Of a DNA stretch of 64,000 bases, positions 42,837 to 53,061 are shown piece after piece. Both the position numbers and the translations under genes were made by a program. The stretch covers positions 1 to 64,000 of the forward strand of contig JAFISE010000029.1 in NCBI GenBank assembly GCA_022560025.1, read 5' to 3'. Each line of letters starts with the position of its first letter. Position 1 is the stretch's first letter. Source of the stretch: Stagonosporopsis chrysanthemi (Eukaryota; Ascomycota; Dothideomycetes; Pleosporales; Didymellaceae). The notes under the pieces were generated by a model. It was given only the letters and a program-made list of their open reading frames with translations. It had not been told where the DNA came from and ran no database searches.

Positions 42837-43794
42837 GGCATTTGGCAAGGAGTAGACCGGGTTTGAGGGAAGCGGTCACAGTCCGGATATATTTGGCGAT
42901 ATCTTATTGATGTCTTCAGACTGTTTGCTCAGATTGCGGGTTCAGGGTAGCAGGAGGTGGGAGGTGGAGCACGTGTCGTACCCACTGTTAAGTTTCAGGA
43001 CAACTGTAATGCTGTGGTCATTCGCCAAAGGGCCCAGCCTCGCTCTTTCGCTATTGGGGATGGGCGTTGTCTGGAGGGCGCAGATCGATGGTCCTCACAG
43101 CATTTGAGACAAACGGTGAGATACCATTCCACCATTATCTACCTGAGCCGCCGGTACATTAAAAGCAATGATGGCACACCCATCCCTTCCTCTACCACCC
43201 GGAGCATGTTTGGAAACTCAAGCTTGGCACTCGGTGCTCCGCGATGTTGCTCGCTCCAGCCAACCGGAAAGTGAATGCGACCCACGTGTGGCGCCAAGGC
43301 TCAGCAACGCCGCGCAAGGTTGCTGTCAGAGCGCCATGGGATTGCTGATCAGCCCAGTTGAGCACCAAAGGAATGCCCAGATGAGTTTGGTCTGCTCGTG
43401 GGAAGGTTGCCACTAGAAGAAGCACGGCAGGAGATCAAGTGAAAGTTGCCTTGTGGAGCAGCACTTCCTAGTTCCCGCAACCTGCCAGCGGAGCCCCAGA
43501 TTACTACCTGGAGCGGCTGACGCAGGCGGTGAGTGAATGCGAATGCACGATGGCATGTATGGCGAGGGTCATAGGCAATGGACTTGATGGAATATAGCAC
43601 GTGTGAGGTGTAAGCCGGGATCGGACATTAGGCTGATGATGCTTGGGGTGGCGGATAGCGATACCGATAGTCGGCTTGATCACCCTGCCTTACTGCGACT
43701 GCTGAGATCGAAGATGTGGCAAGCGAAGGCGAGTTATGATGGACTCTGGGTATCAGGTCTTGTTGCTGATCAAACAAATTTTACGATATGACTT
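42837..43794. other. Intergenic, no gene seen
   Basis: 958 bp: promoter side of the bHLH gene and 3' flank of the MFS gene. Overlapping short ORFs on both strands (for example 43349-43600) show no recognisable content. Confidence 0.4.
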
Positions 43795-45534
43795 CTACAT
43801 CGTGCTTACTCTGCTCATCATCTCGTGGCTATCTTGGCTGTCTTTATTTTTCGAGTGCCCAGCAGGCACATACTCCAGATCTTCATCCTCAAGGTCTGTA
43901 TCAAGATCTTCTTCACTGAGCATCTTAGGATTCCAGGCAAATGCGCCCTTCGGAACGAATGTACTCGCCATAACAAGTACTGCGATTACCGTGAACTGGA
44001 TGCCTGCGACATTCCGTATAGCAGGCTGTATGTTCTCCTCGTTTCTGTCGGACACGCGGTCGATGTAGGTGCCTAAGCACACCGATGCAATGGCGTAGGT
44101 AACGATGTATGAACTGTAGAGAAAAGCCATCACTGCGCCCAGTGCTGACACGTTCTTCGTATCCGATTCGAGGCGTGCAAGAGACCTGTCCATGCTATAA
44201 GCAAGATGTATATATTGAAGAGCTTAAACAAGTCTTACGCTTGGATGTATGCGGCGAGCGACACATCACCGGCAGCCCAGCCGAAGCTGATCGGGAGGAA
44301 GGTCGCTGCAACGATCCATGCCTGACCAACATCGCCCTTCGGTGGATGCCAAAACGGCAGATACCAGACAATCAAGAGCGCTAGTGCGTCGATACGCAGC
44401 CAGGGCATTGGAGTTTGTACGAGGTTCGTGAACATGAACACGAATAATGCACCGAGCAGTTCGCCAAAGTTCGATCCACCAACCATGATCTGTGCCCAAG
44501 CTGAGTTTCCGAAGTATCGGCGAGCGATTGCGGGTGCGATAGCGTTCTCAAGATATCGATGGCCATAGAGTGCAACCGCATAACCGGGGAGTAGCCATAC
44601 GAACTTTCTGTGTGTAAAGATAATCTTGCCGCCGGTCCAGATCGACTCAAAGAATAGGTAGAAGCCGCTTCCAACAGCCTTGACATACGTCGGCTGGCCC
44701 TCAAGGACCAAGTTGTTCTCGACTGGAGGTCCCGCTTCTTGAACGAAGAACCAGAGAAACGATGCTGCAGCAAAGAATATCGGCGTGATGATGAAGGAGA
44801 AGTTGTTCCCAAAGTGCGGGATCAGGGCAAGTGCTGTGCAGAACGCTCCTGCTGTGCCTGATACTTCGTAGAAGATGTGGACCAGCGAATCCATGCGTCG
44901 CAGTTTTTGCACATTGCCACCTACAAGGTCTCGAGGAATGACTCTGCGAATGAGCTCCACCATGCCGTACACAACACCGCACACGCAATCTGCAGCTTGT
45001 CAGTATGCTGTTACCTTGCTAGTCGTACAACCTCGCTCTTGAACTGTAGGTTCTATACCGATGTTAAAGGTGTATGCACTTACAGATTGGAATCATGCCG
45101 TCGGTGTTGTAATCTCCATAGTAGCTGAAGTCCTTTTCAGGATGCCCTTCTGGTACAAAAGTGCCGCCAGTTGCTGCGTCCAGGATGAGGAGTACGCTGC
45201 TCATCACTCCGAAGATCAGGATGGCGCATGCCAGAACATTCTTTGTCGGGTACCTCTTGATCAATGGTGCTATGAGGATGGACCCCACACATTGGAAAGC
45301 CTGGTTCAGACCAGTCAATATGCCGACTCGCTGAAATGTGATTGAGATATGGGTTCGTCTCTCAAGTTCATCGTATCGATTTGTTGCAAGTGCGATGACG
45401 GAGCCGTTGAATGCCTCGAGTCCGAACTTGTACATCATGATACCGGCGATGTATATGGCGATGTTTCGCCGCTCGATGGGTGTGTAGATCCTCCATGTAT
45501 CGCGGATGACCGCGAAGGGTCGAAACCTGGCCAT
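43795..45534 (-). CDS. MFS transporter, substrate unknown
   Basis: Three exons: 45084-45534, 44239-44989 and 43795-44194 (introns 94 and 44 nt), 533 residues from ATG 45534. About 12 membrane helices are spread over the length, for example IGILTGLNQAFQ-type TM2 region, YPTKNVLACAILIFGVMSSV, GYAVALYGHRYLENAIAPAI and MAFLYSSYIVTYAIASVCLG. The loop after TM3 holds GGTFVPEGHPEKDFSYYGDY. The TM4-5 segment GMVELIRRVIPRDLVGGNV carries the conserved Arg/Asp of a fungal MFS subgroup with a long central part. The C-terminal tail is acidic (SEEDLDTDLEDEDLEYVP). No sugar- or drug-specific motif stands out, so no substrate is proposed. Confidence 0.82.
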
Positions 45535-46760
45535 ATCGGTGATGTGCTACTGTCTGTAGCAGCAATCCCAGAAATGCGGAGACGCGGTTTATACACCACG
45601 ATAGCCGTGGTGTTGTGTTTGAATTATTGGCCAATCAGGACAATCGATGGTTGCATGTGCAGACAACAGCCTCTCCCAGGAAAGACTGGCTGTGACGCCT
45701 GCATGGGGGATAAGAGCGCATAGTGAGATGTGCCTGCCGTCCGTATCAGCTGAAGAGGACGCTGCAATGGTTTCATAGCCAAGGTGTGCCACTGAGGACC
45801 GCGGCCAAATGCTGACTTGGCGGGTTGCACGATGCTGTCCAGTCAGGGTGTAGAACGCAGCACGTGGAGTGCACACGGCTCTCCTGATCACTAACACCAA
45901 ACATGGGTTCTGGACGTGCAGCACGCCTCCCAGATCTGGACTGTGCTTTGGAAGATATAACCATTGTAAATTTCCTATGCGTCTGCTGAAGCTTCAGAGA
46001 ACGGGTGTAATGATGTAATAGTCAAATATTTGCCAGAGCTGTGTCCTCAGTCTTCATGGGACAATGACCAGTAGCGATGAGACAGTTGCCGGCAAGACTG
46101 TTTCAGCCTCGCACAAGATCCATGTGAGTGTTCCCGAACGCATCTGAATGCGAATCTTGCAAGCGCAACCTTGAGATGCATCATCCCGGTAAAATGTGTT
46201 CTTGTGATATTTCATGTAGGTGGGTCGGTCGATCTACCCACTTAAATGGGTTCCTGCAGTAGAGCGTATTGTCTGTAGCAATTCTGGGGTAGCCGAGAAG
46301 CTACCCTCCTTTGCTAACTAGAAGTCACTTTCAGCCCTCGAGCCTAGATGGACGCACAGTGCGGGTTAGCTGTGAATTTCTTCGACTGAATAATGATCAT
46401 GTAGAATTGGATCGTGCAGGATTGTGCTCTTGATTGAGTACCTTGGCTTTGTAGCCAGGCTCGTTGTTGCTAACTTTATCTTCCCTACGTGTGACGCTGA
46501 GTCGCAGAGGGTATCGTTGGGGTCGTAGTCTCCGTTAATGGCTTTCTAAGCAATACAAGTGCCCGTAGATGCGCTGAAGTATGGTATCAGAGCTGACCCT
46601 TGTCTGTACGGCCTCTCCCATCGATAGTCTGCTAGACAGCAGTTGGCGCGTTTTTATGCAAGCTGTTTGCTGACGGTAGGCTAAAATCTTTTCGTCCGTC
46701 TCATGGTCTCTGTAACACTTTCGACCGTCCCGAGGGCATCAGAATACCATCACGTTCAAC
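45535..46760. other. Intergenic, gene-poor
   Basis: 1,226 bp between the MFS gene and CWC21. No convincing ORF from ~45970 to 46700. Contains a compact hairpin at 46287-46306 and a looser GTGGGT/ACCCAC pair at 46220-46241, about 45 bp apart; a small RNA gene is conceivable but unsupported. Confidence 0.4.
46287..46306. repeat. Perfect 7-bp inverted repeat with 6-nt loop
   Basis: GGGTAGC (46287-46293), loop CGAGAA, GCTACCC (46300-46306). It lies in gene-free DNA about 450 bp downstream (3') of the CWC21 stop and 750 bp upstream of the MFS start. Function unknown. Confidence 0.6.
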
Positions 46761-47361
46761 TCAGTCAGAGTCACCCTCCTTATAACGGCGCGCGTCTCTG
46801 GCGCGTTCAGCCTTCTCGTCGTCTTCAGCTTCGCGGTTTGCCAGAGACTCCCGAAGTCGCTCTTCCTGCTTCCGCCAGTGGCTGCCCTCCTCGTAGTCTT
46901 CGCTGATACCCAATGCTCTCCTCATTCTATCACTCTCCTCTGCCTTCGCTTTCGCTAGGTCGTGGACCTGATGCGACTTCAACCGCTTGGCGTTGGGACC
47001 GAGGTCTTTCCCGTCTTTGCGTTCTTGGTCGAGCTTTCGGCGGAGAGCTTCGCACTGGTCATCGATTTCGTCCTCATCAACACTGCTAGCTGTCAGTACG
47101 TAAGTCCTATGTATCTTTGGGTGGATCTTACCCCTCTTCTTCAAGCTTATCCCTCAGCTCAAAAACCTTGACTTCGATATCACGCTTGGCTTCGTGTTCG
47201 AGAATCTCAACGTCTGGCTGGCGCGGTCGATGTCTTGCATGGTCGAGGTCCTTCTGGTACGGCGCGACCTTGTCGCGGGGTCGGAGAAGTGAGCGATTCT
47301 TCTGTACATAGCCAGAAGTTCCACTTCCTCTCGGGGTTGTAAGTCCAACGTTGTCAGCCAT
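46761..47361 (-). CDS. CWC21: Pre-mRNA splicing factor Cwc21
   Basis: Two exons, 47132-47361 and 46761-47082 (49 nt intron); 183 residues. An alternative acceptor three bases upstream (exon from 47085) would add one serine. The N-terminus MADNVGLTTPRGSGTSGYVQ followed by KNRSLL is the highly conserved Cwc21/SRm300 start that contacts the spliceosome core near Prp8. The cwf21 domain follows (EHEAKRDIEVKVFELRDKLE, VDEDEIDDQCEALRRKL). The C-terminal half is a charged helix with no RS repeats, as usual in fungi. The gene is divergent with CDC123. Confidence 0.93.
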
Positions 47362-47535
47362 GGTGTGTGATGTAATTGTTCGAGCATTCATCCCGCAAGG
47401 ACGAGGATGCGGAGCTTCGGAGGTGCCTTTGCCCCACCAAAGATTTCCCTGTGAACCAAATGACGACTCACCCAACATGAGATCCACACATAGCAGCGCA
47501 TGCCGCCCAGCGCTGCATCAAATATACCGGCCACC
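47362..47535. promoter_or_regulatory. Divergent promoter region CWC21 / CDC123
   Basis: Only 174 bp separate the two starts, so a shared bidirectional promoter is likely. Confidence 0.55.
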
Positions 47536-48741
47536 ATGAGCACCGAAGAGCCTCTTACCGAGCTTCCCTTCCCACCGGTTACCAAGCAGCACATCCTCAA
47601 CTGCTCTTACCACAGCTGGCACCCCAAGTATCGCGCAGTCACACCGAAGGCGCGCCTTGTGCCCCTCCCTCCGGCCTTCCTCGACTACCTCAGATCTGAT
47701 GGCATAGTATTGCCTCCAGAGGAGGCAGACAACGCTGCATGGTCTGACAATGACAGCGGCATCTTCTCTGGCGCAGACAACAACGATGGCGGCGAGGAAG
47801 AGGATGCGGATCCGAGTGTTCACTGGCGCGATACACATGAGGCTATTGAGACGACAATTGAGGAACTTGGTGGCAAGGTTGCGCCTAAGCTGAATTGGAG
47901 TGCGCCAAAAGACGCGACATGGATTGCTGCTACCAACAGCATGGAGTGCTCAACACCGAACGACATATACCTGCTGCTCAAGAGTAGTGACTTCATCACC
48001 CACGATTTAGCGCACGCATTCGATGATACAGCCGACCAGACCACAACGCCAGATCCAGAGATTGCATATCATCTTGTCTTGCGGAAGTGGATCAACCTCA
48101 ACCCCAGTGTCGAGTTCAGGTGCTTCGTACGAGATCGACAGCTCATTGCACTCTGCCAACGAGATCTGAATCATTTCGACTTTCTCTTCAACATGCAAGA
48201 CAAGCTGCGACAGCTCATACAGGAGTTCTTCGATGGCAAATTGCGAGACACTTTTCTAGACCCCAACTTCACCTTTGATGTCTACATTCCACCACCGCAC
48301 GATCGAGTATGGGTTGTGGACTTCAACCCATGGGCTATGCGAACTGACCCTCTTCTCTTCTCGTGGATGGAGCTGCTCACAATGGAGGTGCCCGATGCTC
48401 AGGAAATGAATGAGAAAGAAGAGGTGGTCCGCATACCCATCACACCAGCCGGTGGTACTACGATCATATCGTTAGATGATATCGAAAGCGCGAGCGACTC
48501 TGATAGCTCCGACGAAGACGATGTGGAGGAGATCTGGCGGCCAGAATTCAGGCTAGTACGAAAGGACGATCCCGAGGCATATGGATTCACAACGCCTCAG
48601 TACAGTGCACACAAGATGCCGAGAGATGTTGTGGACGCAGCTAGCGGTGGGGAGGGTATGATGCGAGAGTTCGCCATGCAATGGCAGGATGCACAAAGGC
48701 TGGCTGAGCAGCAGAGACAAGAAGACAGTGAAGAAGACTAG
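47536..48741 (+). CDS. CDC123: eIF2 assembly factor Cdc123 (D123 family)
   Basis: Single exon, 401 residues from ATG 47536, which sits in a CCACCATG context; an in-frame ATG at 47500 would add 12 residues. The protein has the D123 ATP-grasp layout: HILNCSYHSWHPKYRAVTPK at the start, LNWSAPKDATWIAATNSMEC, the RKWINLNPSVEFRCFVRDRQ block, and VWVVDFNPWAMRTDPLLFSW with the metal/ATP-binding Asp and Asn. Cdc123 binds eIF2-gamma and promotes assembly of the eIF2 heterotrimer, needed for translation initiation and G1 passage. An acidic insert (~70-90) and an acidic C-terminal half (SASDSDSSDEDDVEEIW) are usual in fungi. Confidence 0.95.
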   Translation: MSTEEPLTELPFPPVTKQHILNCSYHSWHPKYRAVTPKARLVPLPPAFLDYLRSDGIVLPPEEADNAAWSDNDSGIFSGADNNDGGEEEDADPSVHWRDTHEAIETTIEELGGKVAPKLNWSAPKDATWIAATNSMECSTPNDIYLLLKSSDFITHDLAHAFDDTADQTTTPDPEIAYHLVLRKWINLNPSVEFRCFVRDRQLIALCQRDLNHFDFLFNMQDKLRQLIQEFFDGKLRDTFLDPNFTFDVYIPPPHDRVWVVDFNPWAMRTDPLLFSWMELLTMEVPDAQEMNEKEEVVRIPITPAGGTTIISLDDIESASDSDSSDEDDVEEIWRPEFRLVRKDDPEAYGFTTPQYSAHKMPRDVVDAASGGEGMMREFAMQWQDAQRLAEQQRQEDSEED

Positions 48742-49528
48742 GCAATGACATTCTTGCCCTCGGCGACTGGAGACAAACACAGTTTAATAGCCCACATTGA
48801 CCATCGCTAACAATCCGTAGATGAAGAGTGAATGACGCTCAGCAACGAACAACAGGAAAAACCTGATAAACACAAGGTATGCTTTTCGGTACGTGGATTA
48901 GTCAGGCGCCCTCATGCTAGAGCTGCGCAGAATGTGGTGAAACTTCCAGCTAGCAGAGGATTACAACACGTTACGTGTGTAGTGCATCGCTGCCCAAGAT
49001 GTGCTGGAGCCTTCCTGAGCCTATCATGGAGAGCGGTGGAAGACAGCAAATGTCACGACTCTTACAGCATGCAAGACCAACACACTGGACCCTGAATTTT
49101 CTCCGGTCAAGATGGAACTTTATGAAACGCAAACCTGTTCGCAAGACAGTGAAATGCGTCTGAAGGTCCACCGCAAATCAACTAGATCGGCCACTAGAGC
49201 CCGTTTATGCAAAGTTGCTGAAGCAAGTCTCTATTGTGGGTCATTTTCGTTGGCTGACGGGGCTCGCGACGTGTCGAAGAAGCGGTGGGACAAAATTGTG
49301 CACAGTCATGACTCGCACTCGCCTCGCCCCGTCGCGTTGCCTCGACATCATTCGACACGGACGTCCTGCTCGATCACCCCGCAGTGTAAACAGAACCAGT
49401 TCCAGACTACAGTTCAGCTCTCCACCGTTTTCAGTGCTCCAAGACTTGTCCTGCGATCGATATTATTCTCTGTTGCCCGCGACAGCTTTTTGATCCTCTT
49501 ACAGTTTTCGGTGTCTGCAGCAGACCTC
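48742..49528. other. Intergenic / possible N-terminal extension
   Basis: 787 bp between CDC123 and the F-box-like gene. The last 417 bp are open in the frame of the next gene from an ATG at 49112, but that stretch lacks conserved character and reads like a 5' UTR. Confidence 0.4.
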
Positions 49529-50767
49529 ATGATGGACAGCAAGGATGACCCACGGGTGCCAACGCGCACCCACACGGTCGACACGCATTGCGGCCTTCTC
49601 TCACTACCAGTCGAGCTGCGTTGCTACATATACGACTACATACTGGCGGACCCACACGTGATCACCATCTCGGCTGGCTACACGTCCATTTTCGGTCACC
49701 GTATACGCGACAAAGCGCGAAAGGTCGACGTGCCGGGCCTCCCACTCGACTTCGCGCCAATTGTGCGCAGCAGTCACGATGCCGTGCTCCTCTCCGTCGC
49801 CACACCGCCTGAGGTCGCTCTCGAAAAGGAAGACGGGTACAATGGCGGCAAGCCGCAGCTGCAATTGCCGGGCTCGTTGGCCTTGCTGAGGACGTGTCGT
49901 ATGATCAATGACGAGTTGAAGGACCACATGCGCCGTAGAAGAGCGCGTAAAGCCAGAGCAGCGCGTGCTAGAGACATGTCGACAACGGCAGACGACACCG
50001 AAGGGCTGTCTCTTTACGTATCCTATCCCCATGGCGTTCTGGTGCTGAACCATCTTTACCCCTCCCTCCTCAAACAAGCTCGTCGCGTCTACATCTCTGG
50101 ATATTACACGACTGTCAAGGAACCTGAGCTACCCCCAAATGCACCTGTTGAATCAAGCGCAGACTTAAGCCTCACACCACAAGCCTCCTTCGCAGCAACG
50201 CCAGTACGTTCCATGTACCAGGCGACGGCGGATCCAACAGCAAACCCTACACCACGCCTGCGTAGCAGTCGAACTCGTCTTCGTCTCGATCCGCCTGTGG
50301 AGCAGCAGGCGCCGCCGACCGAGTCACCGTCCACATTCCCTGCCTTTGACAAGTCGACGTCCTCCGCTGCTCTTGCTGCCCTCGCAGACACACTTCGCGT
50401 GCTCTTCCCCTCCGTACCCGTAACTGTACCTTCTACGCCACTACCTCTGGTCTCTCTCCAAGCACGGATCCTGTACCCTGGTGCGGAGTCTTACTCTAGC
50501 GTCTGGAGCGACGAGTCGAGTCCCGTTAGCCACCTGTTACGCGGCATCTGCGGCGGAAAGATTGACATGCAAGTGAAGCGCGGGAGCTTAGGGTGTGGGG
50601 TATCTGTGGGTGTGGTGCCGCAACCGGAAAAGCGGGTCGTCAGCACAAGCTGGGAAAACTGGCGAGTGATTGAGCAGGCGCCTGTTGGGCTGAATGGGCG
50701 GAGGATGACAGGGAGAGGACGCGAAGTTCGATTGAGTGACCTCGACCACTTCCTAACTGAAGTCTAG
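49529..50767 (+). CDS. F-box-like domain protein, unknown substrate
   Basis: Single exon, 412 residues from tandem ATGs at 49529 and 49532. The N-terminus contains HCGLLSLPVELRCYIYDYIL, the degenerate F-box / 2EXR-like motif common in Dothideomycete proteins, followed by a strand-rich part (LPGSLALLRTCRMINDELKD; a basic helix RRRRARKARAARARD) and a Ser/Pro/Thr-rich middle with poor order (~210-300). The C-terminal third has QARILYPGAESYSSVWSDES and VSTSWENWRVIEQAPVGLNG. If a true F-box, it would recruit targets to an SCF ubiquitin ligase; many such fungal proteins are uncharacterised. The start could also be at 49112. Confidence 0.65.
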   Translation: MMDSKDDPRVPTRTHTVDTHCGLLSLPVELRCYIYDYILADPHVITISAGYTSIFGHRIRDKARKVDVPGLPLDFAPIVRSSHDAVLLSVATPPEVALEKEDGYNGGKPQLQLPGSLALLRTCRMINDELKDHMRRRRARKARAARARDMSTTADDTEGLSLYVSYPHGVLVLNHLYPSLLKQARRVYISGYYTTVKEPELPPNAPVESSADLSLTPQASFAATPVRSMYQATADPTANPTPRLRSSRTRLRLDPPVEQQAPPTESPSTFPAFDKSTSSAALAALADTLRVLFPSVPVTVPSTPLPLVSLQARILYPGAESYSSVWSDESSPVSHLLRGICGGKIDMQVKRGSLGCGVSVGVVPQPEKRVVSTSWENWRVIEQAPVGLNGRRMTGRGREVRLSDLDHFLTEV

Positions 50768-51085
50768 CAGCCTGAGGAAAGCTGGCCACTTTGGTAGACG
50801 AAGTTGGTACGATAGGACGAGCTCCGGCTGGATGTGAAGCTTGGGTATGATATTGGGTATGATGTTGCATTATGATGGCTACGACGAAAGGCTTGAGAGA
50901 AGACTGCTGGCAGTCAGGACATCATCATGAGGGCCGCGTGCTCCAGGGACTGGGTGAGAAGTCCAAGGTACTATTTCTATGTCTCAATATCAATGTAAAA
51001 CCAAGATTAATACCTCAAGTGTGTCCTTTGCGATGACGATGCTTGCAGCGACTGTTGAAACAAGACTGATCAATCGCATAACTCG
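50768..51085. other. Convergent 3' intergenic region
   Basis: 318 bp between the stops of the F-box-like gene and the Zn2Cys6 gene. Nothing else seen. Confidence 0.45.
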
Positions 51086-53061
51086 TCAATACTCGATCGT
51101 AACGGTCGTCCCTCCTCCACAGCTCAAATCCACAGCGTTAGCAAGCTTCGCCCTCACCCTCCGCTCCTCATCCGTCGCGAACTCAACGTCCAAAAACACA
51201 AACCTCAAATGCTCAGGCACAACCAAGTCCTCGATCCCCTCCCTATACTCCTCCAACCCCATCTCCCGTCTTGCAGCAGCCTGTTCCAGTCCCCATGCCG
51301 TCATCCCAATCTTGCCCATCAGCCGCCCGTCAAACAGCCCTTCTCTGCGTGGATGCTTCAACATGAGCTCCAACGCCTTCCGCCGCAGCGCAACGCACGC
51401 CGTAGGCGCGCTGGTCCCGATGAGCCAAAGAGCGGATAAGGGCCCCGGTGCGGCAGAGTAGACGGGCACGGATGGCGGGGTGAGTGAGAGGAGATACTCG
51501 ACGTGCGGCATCATGTCTGTGAAGTGCTGTGCCGCGTCGTAGGGGAGCGCAGCGAGGGGACTGGACACATCGAAGTGCTGCCGCAGAGGGGCAATGGAGG
51601 AGCGTAGCCAGTGTTGTGTTTGTGCGAGCAGCAGCAAGGTCTTGGAGGAGTTTGGTTGCGGGACGTCGATGTTGGGGGTGAGAGCGCGGAGGGAGTCGAG
51701 GGTCTTGGTGATGCGCTGGAAGCGCGTGGCTAGGACGTTGTGCTCATGCTGGATGGCGCCGCGGTCTGTGAAGGGACGGATGACGCAGCCGCGGTTGAAG
51801 GTAAGGGTGTCGTTGAGGAGGGTCTCGATGCGGCAGTGTACTTCGGACAGAGCCCATGGGGAGCGGGTGTCTATATCGACGGGTTCTAAGGCGCGCGTGG
51901 AGGGTATCACTGGCTCCCAATTGTGGATATCAGACCAATTCATGCTACTCCGTGCTTGAATGTCTAGTCCAGTGAATATCGATCGAAGGGAGTGGATGTT
52001 CACTGGGTGGCTATTGCTCTCATCATAAGTCTGTAATTTTGTCTCTTTGAGCATGCGTATACCACTCCGTAAATGACTAATTGAAGCATTCTGCTGTCTT
52101 TGCAAATTGGCCATACTGCCAAATAGAACACAACAAGTCATGGCTGTCAACTTATCTGCTGTCCCGGCCTTGCTGTTTCCATTTTGCTCCTGGATCAGTC
52201 GATGTATGGCCTTGTTTGATTGATTCAGTGCGAACTCATAACGTTGTTCCGCAAGATCCTTATCGATGTGCGATGGTGTGACTTCGAAGAACCTCCTGTA
52301 CATGGCACCGAGTGCAATGATGCAGTGCTGAACCGAAGCATGCTGATGGGCCGCTTGCAGGACTTGACGCTGCCAAAACGCTGAGTTGGACGACTGTGCT
52401 AGCGCAGGCCCAGCATGCTTCACGTAGAACTGCAGACTGATCCGCTCTTCATCAGACTCCAGACGTAGCAGTGGCAATAAGAGCAGCGGGGCATTGAAAG
52501 ACTGAATTTCAGTCTGAAAATCGACAACTGTTTCGGTGCGAGGCGACAGAATCGGAGGGCCTGACGGTGTCTTTTCACGCGGAGAAGTACGTAAAGGAAG
52601 AAACTCGATGTTGTAGCCATCACATATGCGGCCTGTAGTCGTGCATCGTTTGCAGTGGGGTTTCGTTTCGTCACATTTGATTCTGCGTATCCTACTCGAC
52701 AAGTATTAGTATCTTCGGGAAACACGCACTTGTGTATCAGAACGAAGGGTGATGTGATGGTGATTGTGCAATTGTCGAATTCCTGGATGGAGCCAGAGTG
52801 ACTCTCTAGGCATATTGTAGGCTGATAAGGAGGCTTAAAGACTACAGATCCTCGAACCCATTCTGTTCAATGATCCAAGATCGCTGAAGACCTCTAGAAC
52901 CAGTGTTCAGACTGAACGGAAGCGACCTGCAAGATACGTTTGTGTTGTATGAGCGCGACCGAAACCAGCACTCACTTGCACGTCTTGCATCCCGTTCTAG
53001 ACTTGGGCTTGTATTGCCTTGTTCGAGGTTTTGCTGCAGGAACAGCAGTCTTAGCTAACAT
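51086..53061 (-). CDS. Zn(II)2Cys6 transcription factor
   Basis: Two exons, 52976-53061 and 51086-52691, separated by a 284 nt intron that splits the zinc cluster after its second cysteine; 563 residues from ATG 53061. The joined motif has C-x2-C-x6-C-x6-C-x2-C-x6-C spacing: SRTGCKTCK in exon 1, then IRRIKCDETKPHCKRC and GRICDGY in exon 2. A basic stretch (KPRTRQYKPKS) precedes it. The rest resembles the PF11951/DUF3468 fungal regulator domain: FYVKHAGPALAQSSNSAFW, VQHCIIALGAMYRRF, LTAMTCCVLFGSMANLQRQ and the C-terminal GLEQAAARREMGLEEYREG. Target genes are unknown; no obvious cluster surrounds it. The intron is five to six times longer than its neighbours', so a missed micro-exon is possible. 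Confidence 0.85.

Noticed and set aside
49112..49528. N-terminal extension of the F-box-like protein
   Set aside because: In frame with an ATG, but the sequence shows no conserved character and the F-box-like motif normally lies near the N-terminus; kept as an alternative start only.
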